DNA from: Treponema sp.
GTDB taxonomy: Bacteria; Spirochaetota; Spirochaetia; Treponematales; Breznakiellaceae
DNA length: 8,017 nucleotides
Direction: 5' to 3'
Assembly: GCA_031281855.1 (NCBI GenBank)
Contig: JAITEW010000129.1
Span: forward strand, 1 to 8,017
In this document: positions 1-6,597 of the stretch, piece after piece
Layout of the letters: each line of letters opens with the position of its first letter
How positions within the stretch are numbered: position 1 is the stretch's first letter
Notes under the pieces: generated by a model
The model's database searches: none
Told to the model about the DNA's origin: nothing
Seen by the model: only the letters and a program-made list of their open reading frames with translations
Position numbers and translations under genes: made by a program

Positions 1-1119
1 TTCGCCTGGTCCCCCCAAAACAAGGATCGCTGGGACGCGGAAAAAAGCGGGGTTATGCGGGGGAGACAGCACCATACCCTGGACATGGAACTCTTCGGCC
101 CCAACTCATGGCTTCAGGGATTCTACCTGGCGGCTCTCAAAGCGGCTTCGGAAATGGCCGAAGCCATGGGAGACAAAGACGCCCGGGAGTACCTGGATCT
201 GTTTGAGAAAGGCAGGGCATGGTCGGATAAAAACCTGTACAACGGGGAATATTTCATCCAGCAGGTTGATCTTAAAAACAAGGATCTTATTAAATCCTTT
301 GAAGACAACGCCACCCTTACTGGTGATACGGTTGTTCAGGCGTATTGGAACGATGAGGCCTCGGAGATTAAATATCAATACGCCGAAGGATGTGAAATCG
401 ATCAGGTTATGGCCCAGTGGCACGCGAACCTTGTGGGCCTTGGCGGGATATTCGATTCGGCAAAAGTAAAAAGCGCCTTAAAAGCGATTTACAAGTACAA
501 CTACAAACCGAGCCTGCGCTTTCACTTTAATCCCTGCCGCATTTACGGGCTTAATGACGAGGCCGGAACGCTGATATGCGAATGGCCGGATAAAACATGC
601 AAGCCTGTTATCCCCCTGCCGTATGCCGAGGAATGTATGCACGGATTCGAGTATCAGGCGGCAATCCACATGATCCAGGAAGGGCTGGAAAAAGAAGGGC
701 TGGATATTGTAGCTGGAATCCGTAACCGCTATACAGGAGAAAACCGGAACCCCTGGAACGAAATGGAGTGCGGCAGCAATTATGCCAGGAGCATGGCCTC
801 TTACGCGCTGCTGCTTGCCTATTCGGGCTTTTCCTACGACATGACCAAAGAGGAGATAGGGTTTGCCCCTTTGAAGGAAGGAAAATATTTCTGGTCCCTG
901 GATAAAGCATGGGGCGTTTTTGAACAAAAAGGGAAAACAGGCATCCTGAGCGTACTCTACGGAACACAGTCCCTCAAACGCATCCGCCTGGGATGGACCG
1001 GTATTAAGGATATCAGCCTTAGGGAGGAAAAACTGAGTTTCAAGGCTGAAGGAAACACCCTGGTCCTTGATGAGCCCCTTGAGTTAAACGAAGGCCAGAA
1101 ACTGATATTGCGGGATTAG
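1..1119 (+). CDS. GH116 family glycoside hydrolase (glucosylceramidase/beta-glucosidase type), 3' part
   Basis: The frame is open from base 1, so the gene begins upstream; 372 residues and the TAG stop are present. This is the C-terminal (alpha/alpha)6-barrel part of GH116, the family of human GBA2 and bacterial beta-glucosidases, which hydrolyses beta-glucosides or beta-xylosides with retention. Family-like motifs in order are HHTLDMELFGPNSWL (70-114), whose Glu at 88-90 is a candidate nucleophile; CEIDQVMAQWHA, whose Asp at 400-402 fits the acid/base; and NPWNEMECGSNYARSM, with Glu 760-762 and Arg 787-789 spaced like the glucose-binding Glu/Arg pair of characterised members. The last ~100 residues resemble the usual C-terminal end of the family. 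Full-length homologues are about 700-900 residues, so about half, including the N-terminal domain, is missing. With no signal peptide visible, location and substrate cannot be judged. The family call is firm; the catalytic residue assignments come from memory of the family. Confidence 0.9.
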   Translation, partial: FAWSPQNKDRWDAEKSGVMRGRQHHTLDMELFGPNSWLQGFYLAALKAASEMAEAMGDKDAREYLDLFEKGRAWSDKNLYNGEYFIQQVDLKNKDLIKSFEDNATLTGDTVVQAYWNDEASEIKYQYAEGCEIDQVMAQWHANLVGLGGIFDSAKVKSALKAIYKYNYKPSLRFHFNPCRIYGLNDEAGTLICEWPDKTCKPVIPLPYAEECMHGFEYQAAIHMIQEGLEKEGLDIVAGIRNRYTGENRNPWNEMECGSNYARSMASYALLLAYSGFSYDMTKEEIGFAPLKEGKYFWSLDKAWGVFEQKGKTGILSVLYGTQSLKRIRLGWTGIKDISLREEKLSFKAEGNTLVLDEPLELNEGQKLILRD

Positions 1120-1142
1120 CAGGGTAAAAAGCCTCTTCACCA

Positions 1143-1586
1143 TTAAGCGCCTGCCGGACCCTGAGGGGGTTCCCTCCAGGTCTGGCAGGCGTTGCAGAGC
1201 ATCTCGGCAATGGCGGCTCCCAGATCGTCCCTGACGCAAATGCGGTAAACCGATATGGTTCTGCCTTTGGAAAGGCAGGCCGATTCGGCGGTAAGGCGCT
1301 TTCCCCTGGTGCTCTTGAGGTAGGAGATGCTGCATGACTGGCCCACGGTGATACCCTTGCCGGCGCCCAGGGCCAGGTCCAGGTTGGAATGGACCGCGAA
1401 GGCCAAATCAGCGAGGGTGAAGATAGCGCCGCCCTGAACCGCGCCTCCGGCATTCCGGTGCATGTCCTTAATCTCCATACTGCACTCAACCCGGTCTTCC
1501 CGGACCGTGTCGATGGTTATGCCCGCAGCGGCGGCATAGCGGTCGCCTGAAAAGAAGGCGCGGATAGTATCTACATTGATATTCAT
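1143..1586 (-). CDS. PaaI-family hotdog-fold acyl-CoA thioesterase
   Basis: This 147-residue single hotdog domain is the usual length of the PaaI/YbgC-like thioesterases, which hydrolyse small or aromatic acyl-CoA thioesters in the cytoplasm. The diagnostic stretch is NAGGAVQGGAIFTLADLAF (residues 45-63). Asn45 and Asp60 fit the conserved active-site positions, but the common HGG motif reads QGG (residues 51-53), a variant I believe recurs in part of the family. The substrate cannot be inferred. ATG at 1586-1584 is the only sensible start. It has no Shine-Dalgarno sequence, and a TGGTATAAC extended -10-like sequence on the minus strand (1601-1593) ends 6 nt before it, so a leaderless mRNA is possible. 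The gene converges on the GH116 gene with a 23-bp gap. Its last codons (QTWREPPQGPAGA) are encoded by a long inverted repeat, so that tail is probably not part of the fold. Confidence 0.88.
   Translation of the reverse strand: MNINVDTIRAFFSGDRYAAAAGITIDTVREDRVECSMEIKDMHRNAGGAVQGGAIFTLADLAFAVHSNLDLALGAGKGITVGQSCSISYLKSTRGKRLTAESACLSKGRTISVYRICVRDDLGAAIAEMLCNACQTWREPPQGPAGA
1148..1191. terminator. Long stem-loop between convergent genes, inside the thioesterase 3' end
   Basis: Arms CGCCTGCCGGACC (1148-1160) and GGTCTGGCAGGCG (1179-1191) pair over 13 positions with one G-T wobble. Inside them GAGGG (1163-1167) pairs with CCCTC (1172-1176) around a GGTT loop. It lies where GH116 (+) and thioesterase (-) transcripts meet, so a bidirectional terminator or mRNA 3'-end stabiliser is the natural reading. 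Neither side has a T-run, so classical intrinsic termination is not shown. A dispersed palindromic repeat that captured the thioesterase stop codon is the alternative. Confidence 0.5.
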
Positions 1587-1681
1587 ATAACAGTTATACC
1601 ATGCAATTAACCCATAGGGTAGGCCATCATCCTTTATTGCACAAACTCCACGAAATCTATGAAAGAATTCCTAAAATGTAC

Positions 1682-1687
1682 TATAAT
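1682..1687 (+). promoter_or_regulatory. Candidate -10 element for the protease lipoprotein gene
   Basis: A perfect TATAAT lies 43 bp upstream of the ATG at 1731 in the AT-rich divergent gap 1587-1730. No good -35 stands 16-18 bp upstream (that position reads approximately ATGAAA). The predicted start would give a leader of about 35-40 nt that includes the Shine-Dalgarno at 1718-1725. CATAAT at 1692 is a competing choice. Confidence 0.4.
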
Positions 1688-1717
1688 AAAGCATAATATG
1701 GAAAATAGAAAAATTTT

Positions 1718-1725
1718 AGGAAGGA
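1718..1725 (+). promoter_or_regulatory. Ribosome binding site AGGAAGGA deciding the start at 1731
   Basis: AGGAAGGA stands 5 nt before ATG 1731. It selects this start over an in-frame ATG at 1659, which would add 24 residues, place the TATAAT inside the gene and spoil the lipoprotein signal peptide. Confidence 0.8.
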
Positions 1726-1730
1726 ATTGT

Positions 1731-3713
1731 ATGAAAAAAAATAGTCTGGCCTTCGCGGCCGCTTTTGCGGTGTTACTGCTCTCCTGCGCGTCAGGGCCTG
1801 GAGGCAAATCCGGGGCAGGGTTGTCCCCTTCCATCCTGTCTCTGGTAGAAAACGCGGTTTTCGAGGTAGTCCTTGAAAAACCCCCTGAAGGCCCGGTTGT
1901 TTACGATAAGGAACTGGACTGGGAAAAGGTCCCCTATGCGATACGGAGCGACAAATACTACTCCATAGGAACCGCCTTTGCCGTGTCCGGTACCGAGCTT
2001 GTTACTGCTTTCCACGTCATCAACCTGGGCTACGAAAGCATGGTGTACAGCAAGTATTTTATCCGCGATTCCGAGGGCCGGGTTTATGAGGTAGATAAAG
2101 TTGTAGGGGGGTCCAACGAACGGGATTACCTCATTTTTACTGTCAAGGACAAAACCTTCAGCCAGTATTTCCAGTTTGACCGGAACTTCAAGACAGGGGA
2201 TGTGGTCTACAGCATCGGGAACGCCCTGGGCGAAGGGATCGTGATACGGAACGGGCTGGTGCTGGGAACGGTTCCTGAAGAAGAATCAGGGCGCTGGAAC
2301 CTGCTTAAAAGTTCCGCAGACGGGAATCCCGGAAATTCCGGGGGCCCCCTGGTGACGCCTTCGGGAAAGGTCGTTGCGCTGGTCACTGCCCTGCGGGACA
2401 ACATCCTTTATTCCGTTCCTGCTGAGGTCATCCTTGACAACAGCCGGGAGAGCCTCTCGTACCGGATTAAGCCCCGGTTCGGCCACCTTATTCTGGCGAA
2501 CAAGCTGAACCACACTTTTGAGACCCAAGCCGCGCTGCCGGACAACTACATTTCCTTGCGGCGTAAAATCCGGCAGGCTTATGAGAAGGATTATGACGTG
2601 TCTATGTCAACCCTTTTCAGCGAGGCTCCTGAGTATCTTTCAGGGCCGAACAACGCGTACCTGCTGGATTCGTCCCTGTCGTCTTCTTTTCCGGAGCTGG
2701 CCTTTGTAGACAGCAACGACAACAACTGGAAACTGTCCGGCCTTGAACGGAAAAACTATCCCCTTCCTGACGACGGCAGGCTCGCGGCGGCGTCGGTGTC
2801 CAATTACAATTTTTACAAAATCAAGCGGCCTCTTACGGTCCCTTTGGAAAAAATCTGTACTGATCCCAAATACATCATGGACCTTATCCTCCAGAATATC
2901 AGGACCGAACGCGTCCTTTGGGGCAGCGACAAATACCGTATCCTCTCTTTTGGCGATCCGGCTTCTGTAGGCGAATACCGGGACGCTATGGGCAGAACCT
3001 GGATCACCGCCTGCTGGACTATCGGCTTTGATGACGAAGTACAGATCGTGTTTATCCTTCCTCTCCCTAACGGCCCTGCCGTCATATCCACCTTGCAGGA
3101 CAGTTCGCTGCTTGCGGATTACGAATGGGACATGAAGAAGATCTGCGATCATACCTACATAGCCTACGACGCAGCGTTTGATGAATGGGATGATTTTCTC
3201 ACTATGAAAAAGTACATCCCCGATATTTTTAAGGATCTGCAGTTTACCTGGCAGCCGGAAGCCCGGAGCTTTGATCTCAGGTGCGGGCCTTTGTCCATCA
3301 GCGCTGACAATCAGGTTTTTGACTGGGCTGATGAGTCGGAAATGTTTTTGGCCCCTTCATGGTACAACCAGGAGGGAATTCTGGAATTCGGCGTGCGCAA
3401 AGTCATTTTTAACCGTGATGTACGGGGAAAAGAATTCATCGTCCTTTACAGGAATATAAAACCTGATCCTGTTCTGGGGTCCAGCGCCCTGGAAAACTGG
3501 AACGATCTGGCGGTGGAGAAATACCCCTTTGACGGGAAGCCGGGAATTTCGGTAAAGGACAATACCGGTTCTATAGGAGCTATCCTGAAAGCCCGGCGTT
3601 CCCGTCCCGAAACGCTTTTCTCCCTCTACCTCTCTATGGAAAATCCCCAGAACGAGGAAAGCCTGAGCCGCCGCTTTACGGCTTTACAAGGCGGTATCGT
3701 AGTCAGCGAATAG
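1731..3713 (+). CDS. Trypsin-like serine protease lipoprotein with large unassigned C-terminal region
   Basis: The protein has 660 residues. It begins MKKNSLAFAAAFAVLLLSC, a type II signal peptide with lipobox LLSC, so Cys19 is the likely lipidation site and the protein should be membrane-anchored outside the cytoplasm. Residues about 75-245 form a trypsin/HtrA-like domain with all three catalytic residues: His95 in VTAFHV (2013-2015), Asp132 in RDYLIF (2124-2126) and Ser203 in GNSGGP (2337-2339). I see no recognisable PDZ domain. Residues about 250-660 are rich in aromatic and acidic residues and match no family I recognise; they may bind substrate or partner. The start is set by a strong Shine-Dalgarno. 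The stop is 5 bp before the next lipoprotein frame, so the two may be co-transcribed, although a terminator-like hairpin lies inside that next frame. A role in envelope protein quality control is inference; a catalytic protease is well supported. Confidence 0.85.
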   Translation: MKKNSLAFAAAFAVLLLSCASGPGGKSGAGLSPSILSLVENAVFEVVLEKPPEGPVVYDKELDWEKVPYAIRSDKYYSIGTAFAVSGTELVTAFHVINLGYESMVYSKYFIRDSEGRVYEVDKVVGGSNERDYLIFTVKDKTFSQYFQFDRNFKTGDVVYSIGNALGEGIVIRNGLVLGTVPEEESGRWNLLKSSADGNPGNSGGPLVTPSGKVVALVTALRDNILYSVPAEVILDNSRESLSYRIKPRFGHLILANKLNHTFETQAALPDNYISLRRKIRQAYEKDYDVSMSTLFSEAPEYLSGPNNAYLLDSSLSSSFPELAFVDSNDNNWKLSGLERKNYPLPDDGRLAAASVSNYNFYKIKRPLTVPLEKICTDPKYIMDLILQNIRTERVLWGSDKYRILSFGDPASVGEYRDAMGRTWITACWTIGFDDEVQIVFILPLPNGPAVISTLQDSSLLADYEWDMKKICDHTYIAYDAAFDEWDDFLTMKKYIPDIFKDLQFTWQPEARSFDLRCGPLSISADNQVFDWADESEMFLAPSWYNQEGILEFGVRKVIFNRDVRGKEFIVLYRNIKPDPVLGSSALENWNDLAVEKYPFDGKPGISVKDNTGSIGAILKARRSRPETLFSLYLSMENPQNEESLSRRFTALQGGIVVSE

Positions 3714-3718
3714 GAGCT

Positions 3719-4789
3719 TTGGCGGTATCTGTACAGGCTTTCGCCGGAAATGCCGATTATAGATACATGAAAAAGCCTGCATATTTGAGCTTGTTCCAAA
3801 ACCCGGTTGGTTTTGGACAAGCTCTTGGAAAAACCGGACAAAAGTCCGTTTTTTCCTCTAAATCTAAGGAAGCTGTTCCAAAAACTGAAGTTTTGGAACA
3901 GCCTCATTTGCTTTGGTTTTTGGCCGTCTCTTTTCTCGTTTTTGCCTGGTCCTGTAAAACGCCGGCTCCGCCGGTTCCGGAAGAAACGCCTGAGACCCCC
4001 TGGGCTTCGATTTCTCTTGACCGCATCGGGGCCCAGGATCTGAATCAGGTGAATCTTGAATTTACCCTTGAAGCGGACAACCCCCGTTCTTCACCGGCTG
4101 AAGTCATAATCGGAAATTACAGGGCGGCGATAAACGGTAAAGAACCAAACGGCGGGGTACGGTTTTATACGGATCAGGAAAAAACAACGGTTCCCGCAGG
4201 CGCCGCGGCAGGAGGCCCGGGGGTGGCGGAAATACCCCTTTTGCTTGAACTGGACATAGCCGGGCTCGCTGCTCTGGGCCTTTCGCCGGAGCAGGATTAC
4301 CAGGTTGCCCTTACTGTGGATTTGGAATTCGTGTATCCCTCAGGGGCGCCGGTGCGTGTCAGTGCAAGGGGAAATGCGGTTTTTCCCAGGATACAGGAAC
4401 CGGTTTTCACGATTACCGCCATAGCGGTGCTGAAGGCGGAGCTTATCAATACCAGGTTCAGGGTAACGATGAAGGTGGACAATCCTAACCCCTTTGCTAT
4501 GGAGCTTTCCGCTTTTAGTTATGATCTTTACGGCGACGGCCGCCTCTGGGCGGACGGTACGGAAAAAAACGTGCTCCGAATCCCCGCAGCCGGTTCAGCG
4601 TCAACCCAGCTTTTTCTCATCATGAATTTCACCAATATGAAACGGCCCATGCTGGACCGTATTGTCGCGCTTGAGGATGTGAATTACCGTTTTGCCGGAG
4701 AGGTCCAGGTGGTTACAGGGGTGGATTACCTTCCCAAGTTCCGCAGTGTTTTTGATCTTTCGGGATACTCAAAGGTTTATGAAAATTAG
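3719..4789 (+). CDS. LEA14/WHy double-domain lipoprotein with hairpin cluster in its 5' end
   Basis: The mature part carries two late-embryogenesis-abundant type 2 (LEA14, WHy) beta-sandwich domains, at about residues 92-205 and 222-345. Their DNP and DNPNP signatures fall at N121-P122 and N255-P258. LLWFLAVSFLVFAWSC is a lipobox-like hydrophobic stretch with Cys79 (3953-3955), followed by a Pro/Glu-rich linker, so it is a predicted lipoprotein of unknown function. The start is uncertain. TTG 3719 has AGGAG only 2 nt away; ATG 3767 opens with MKKPAYLSLF but would give a 62-residue leader before the Cys; TTG 3893 would give a normal 20-residue leader but lies in a hairpin arm and lacks basic residues. 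Codons for residues 23-61 are made of three hairpins, so an insertion may have split or replaced the original signal peptide. The coordinates give the longest frame. It follows the protease lipoprotein by 5 bp and ends 2 bp from epmA. Confidence 0.75.
   Translation: MAVSVQAFAGNADYRYMKKPAYLSLFQNPVGFGQALGKTGQKSVFSSKSKEAVPKTEVLEQPHLLWFLAVSFLVFAWSCKTPAPPVPEETPETPWASISLDRIGAQDLNQVNLEFTLEADNPRSSPAEVIIGNYRAAINGKEPNGGVRFYTDQEKTTVPAGAAAGGPGVAEIPLLLELDIAGLAALGLSPEQDYQVALTVDLEFVYPSGAPVRVSARGNAVFPRIQEPVFTITAIAVLKAELINTRFRVTMKVDNPNPFAMELSAFSYDLYGDGRLWADGTEKNVLRIPAAGSASTQLFLIMNFTNMKRPMLDRIVALEDVNYRFAGEVQVVTGVDYLPKFRSVFDLSGYSKVYEN
3787..3824. repeat. Palindromic repeat A (hairpin) in lipoprotein 5' end
   Basis: GAGCTTGTTCCAAAACC (3787-3803) and GGTTTTGGACAAGCTC (3809-3824) pair over 16 bp with one bulged T and a CGGTT loop. 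The sequence is related to repeat C downstream (shared GTTCCAAAA / TTTTGGA arms), suggesting two diverged copies of a REP-like element. It is read through in frame if translation starts at 3719 or 3767. Confidence 0.8.
3827..3856 (+). terminator. Terminator-shaped hairpin B inside the lipoprotein frame
   Basis: GGAAAAACCGGAC (3827-3839), AAAA loop, then GTCCGTTTTTTCC (3844-3856) pair at 12 of 13 positions. The core CGGAC-AAAA-GTCCG followed by six T residues (3849-3854) has the shape of an intrinsic terminator, possibly for the protease gene. If active, the LEA14 gene would need readthrough or its own promoter. It may instead be the middle part of the palindromic cluster. Confidence 0.45.
3872..3902. 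repeat. Palindromic repeat C (hairpin) in lipoprotein 5' end
   Basis: GCTGTTCCAAAA (3872-3883) pairs perfectly with TTTTGGAACAGC (3891-3902) around a 7-nt loop. It is a diverged partner of repeat A. The candidate TTG start at 3893 lies in its right arm. Confidence 0.8.
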
Positions 4790-4791
4790 GG

Positions 4792-5769
4792 TTAATCCAT
4801 AGGGAAAGGCAGGACGCCGTCGATGGTCTTCCTGCCTGTAAGGACCATAATAAGGCGGTCCAGGCCCATGGCGACGCCGGAACACTGCGGGAAGGGTTCC
4901 CCCCGGAGGGGAAGAAAGTTTTTCCAGTACCCGGGATCTACGGCGTGCCGGACCAGGGCGCTCCGCTCTTTTTCGGCAGCTTCGGTTTCAAAAAATTTCC
5001 GTACTTCGTAAGGATCGGTTTCTTCGGAATAACAGTTAGCCAGTTCCACGCCGCGGCCGTAGAGTTCCCAGCGCTGCACGGTTTTCCCTTCAGGGTTTTT
5101 GCGGGCCATACAGGGCGTGAAAGCGGGATAATCGGTTAACGCCACAAGCCTGTCTTTAGGCAGTTTCGGCTCCACTGTGTGAATGAAGATGAGGTCGTAA
5201 ATTTCCGGCGTCCCCAGTCCCGGCATGGGATCGAGGCCCAGCCGCCGCGCTTCGGCTTCCAGGCCCCCTTCTCTTTCGGCTGCGGCGTACAGGTCGAAGC
5301 CCGCCCAGCGGGAGAAGGCTTCCGCTATGGTCACAGTTTCGATGTCCCCTGAGAATCCCGGCTCGGCGCAATGCTCCATAAGGGCCGCGAAAAGTTCCCT
5401 GGTTATGTCCAGCGAATCGCGGTAGCCTGCGTTCATGGTGTAGTATTCCAGCATGGTGAATTCCGGGCTGTGGAAGCGGCCGGCAGATTCGCCGTTTCTG
5501 AAACATTTACATATTTGGTACATGCTTACCCTGTGGGAGGCGATGAGGCGCTTCATCCAGATTTCAGGCGAAGGGATGAGCCAGTAAGGCCGTTTTTGCC
5601 CTGCCCTGCCCGGCAGCAGGCGCGAGATTTCAAAAACCTCAAGGCAGGACTCCGGGATAAGGTCCGGCGCCATAAGGGGCGTGTCGGTTTCAAGGTAACC
5701 GAGGCGGTCAAAAAAGGCGCGGACGTTCCGGATAACAGCGGCCCGTTCCCGCAGAAGTTCAAGATCCAT
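4792..5769 (-). CDS. epmA: EpmA: EF-P--(R)-beta-lysine ligase (LysRS paralogue)
   Basis: The protein has 325 residues, the same length as E. coli EpmA (PoxA/YjeA/GenX). It activates (R)-beta-lysine with ATP and attaches it to a conserved lysine of elongation factor P, helping ribosomes through proline stretches. It is a class II aminoacyl-tRNA synthetase catalytic core without the anticodon-binding domain. Visible are GYLETDTPLM (24-33), LIPSPEIWMKRLIA (64-77), motif 2 from CFRNGESAGRFH through FTMLEYY (89-110, Arg91), ELYGRGVELANCY and motif 3 SGVAMGLDRLIMVL (297-310, Arg305). The Ala in SGVAMG occupies the position that separates EpmA (Ala) from LysRS (Gly) in E. coli work on beta-lysine selectivity. 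No EpmB (lysine 2,3-aminomutase) or EF-P gene is in view. ATG 5769 fits the homologue's N-terminus but lacks a Shine-Dalgarno; TATATT (minus strand, 5781-5776) sits 6 nt upstream. It lies 52 bp downstream of the hypothetical gene, possibly in one operon. Confidence 0.92.
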   Translation of the reverse strand: MDLELLRERAAVIRNVRAFFDRLGYLETDTPLMAPDLIPESCLEVFEISRLLPGRAGQKRPYWLIPSPEIWMKRLIASHRVSMYQICKCFRNGESAGRFHSPEFTMLEYYTMNAGYRDSLDITRELFAALMEHCAEPGFSGDIETVTIAEAFSRWAGFDLYAAAEREGGLEAEARRLGLDPMPGLGTPEIYDLIFIHTVEPKLPKDRLVALTDYPAFTPCMARKNPEGKTVQRWELYGRGVELANCYSEETDPYEVRKFFETEAAEKERSALVRHAVDPGYWKNFLPLRGEPFPQCSGVAMGLDRLIMVLTGRKTIDGVLPFPMD

Positions 5770-5786
5770 TATACAAATATAGACCA

Positions 5787-5812
5787 GGGGGGAAACTCAA
5801 AGTAATCCCCCC
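5787..5812. other. Hairpin between the hypothetical gene and epmA
   Basis: GGGGGGA (5787-5793) and TCCCCCC (5806-5812) pair around a 12-nt loop, in the 52-bp gap just upstream of epmA on the minus strand. With no T-run it is not a clear terminator. It could separate expression of the two genes or shape the epmA leader. Confidence 0.4.
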
Positions 5813-5821
5813 GGAAAGAAC

Positions 5822-6493
5822 TCAGGACACGATGGCCTTTACCGGGCCGCTCCAGGGGCCCCCGCGGCCTTCGCGGTTAATCCACCTCATACGGAAGTGG
5901 ACAACACGGCCCCGGTTCTCTTCCTCAAAAGGAAGGACAAAGGGGCTTTTCGACAGCAGGGCAAACCTGGGGAACTCCTCTGCGGACTCAGGCGCCTGAT
6001 CCCGGATTATCCAGCGCAGCTCGGCGTATTGCACGCCTTGTGGCTTTGTCCGGCTGTTGTTCTCTGAATCCAGGTAGCTCAAAGTTACCTCCCCGGGGCG
6101 GGTTTTCTCCAGCGCCGGCCTTGGGAAACTGGAGATGCCCCCAGTGCTATTCCTGGTCCTGCGGGGTTTCAGCCCGATTCTTTCCCTGTCGAGATCCGTG
6201 AGCCTGGGATTGAAGAGGACAGATACATGGAAGAAACGCCTCAAGGCCGTAATGAAGGCGCTTTTGGCGGCGTTCTTTTTCATAGTGTCCTCCCTTGAGC
6301 GGCTGCTCGTCCGGGTTTTTTCCAGCGCAGCAGCGTAGTCCTCCCTTTTGGCTATAAGCTCCTTCAAAGTTGGGGCGCTTATTTTGAGCCTTTTGGTGTG
6401 GCCGTTCAGGTAGTCCAGGGATTCCCTGGACCAGATGATTTGATCCGCCTCTTTGTCAGGCAGATATCCGCGTTTTTTCATAGAAACCGGCAT
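5822..6493 (-). CDS. Conserved hypothetical protein, possible FnIII-like C-terminal domain
   Basis: This is a 223-residue soluble protein with no signal peptide or membrane segment. It resembles, from memory, an uncharacterised family seen in several copies in Treponema and Bacteroidetes genomes. These share a charged helical N-terminal half (here about residues 20-110, with MKKNAAKSAFITALRRFF near the middle) and a C-terminal beta-rich half ending in a pattern like SKSPFVLPFEEENRGR then RMRWINREGRGGPWS. The WxNxxGxxGPWS ending resembles the last strands of a fibronectin type III-like sandwich, which would suggest binding rather than catalysis; this is weak inference. The start is ATG 6493, with AAGGA 10 nt upstream; ATG 6481 (MKKRGYL) is an alternative without a Shine-Dalgarno. 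The gene is upstream of epmA on the same strand and divergent from the ABC permease, with the 20-bp repeat array behind its candidate promoter. I assign no function. Confidence 0.75.
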   Translation of the reverse strand: MPVSMKKRGYLPDKEADQIIWSRESLDYLNGHTKRLKISAPTLKELIAKREDYAAALEKTRTSSRSREDTMKKNAAKSAFITALRRFFHVSVLFNPRLTDLDRERIGLKPRRTRNSTGGISSFPRPALEKTRPGEVTLSYLDSENNSRTKPQGVQYAELRWIIRDQAPESAEEFPRFALLSKSPFVLPFEEENRGRVVHFRMRWINREGRGGPWSGPVKAIVS

Positions 6494-6519
6494 GGCTTTA
6501 CCATCCTTGCTAAAAATGA

Positions 6520-6560
6520 TCCTCCCTACGGAGGACCTCGGGCGTTCTGTTTTAGACGCC
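6520..6560. other. Two small hairpins in the leader of the hypothetical gene
   Basis: TCCTCC-CTAC-GGAGGA (6520-6535) and GGCGT (6541-6545) with ACGCC (6556-6560) are short GC-rich hairpins. They lie between the candidate promoter and ATG 6493, so the minus-strand transcript would carry both. A regulatory role is unproven. Confidence 0.3.
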
Positions 6561-6568
6561 TTGAAATC

Positions 6569-6597
6569 AAAATAACAATAACCGTAAAAAGATACAA
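6569..6597 (-). promoter_or_regulatory. Candidate sigma-70 promoter for the hypothetical gene
   Basis: On the minus strand TTGTAT (6597-6592), a 17-bp spacer and TATTTT (6574-6569) form a plausible promoter for the gene starting at 6493. The region is very AT-rich, so chance matches are likely. The repeat array begins about 40 bp upstream of it. Confidence 0.35.

Noticed and set aside
478..967. Minus-strand frames antisense to the GH116 gene.
   Set aside because: They are shadow frames over a conserved glycoside hydrolase sequence and have no start signals.
1659..1730. An in-frame ATG at 1659 as start of the protease lipoprotein.
   Set aside because: It would put the TATAAT inside the gene and add 24 residues before a standard lipoprotein signal peptide; ATG 1731 has a strong Shine-Dalgarno.
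1731..1742. Run of eight A residues at the start of the protease gene as a slippage site.
   Set aside because: It encodes the normal Lys-rich signal-peptide start (MKKN). A8 is common in such starts, and nothing else suggests switching.
3771..3916. Possible target-site duplication flanking the palindrome cluster (GCCTGCATATTTG at 3776 and GCCTCATTTG at 3901).
   Set aside because: The match needs several small gaps, so it is too weak to support a transposition event.
5371..5805. A 144-codon plus-strand frame antisense to epmA.
   Set aside because: It is a shadow of the well-supported epmA gene; its translation has no recognisable features.
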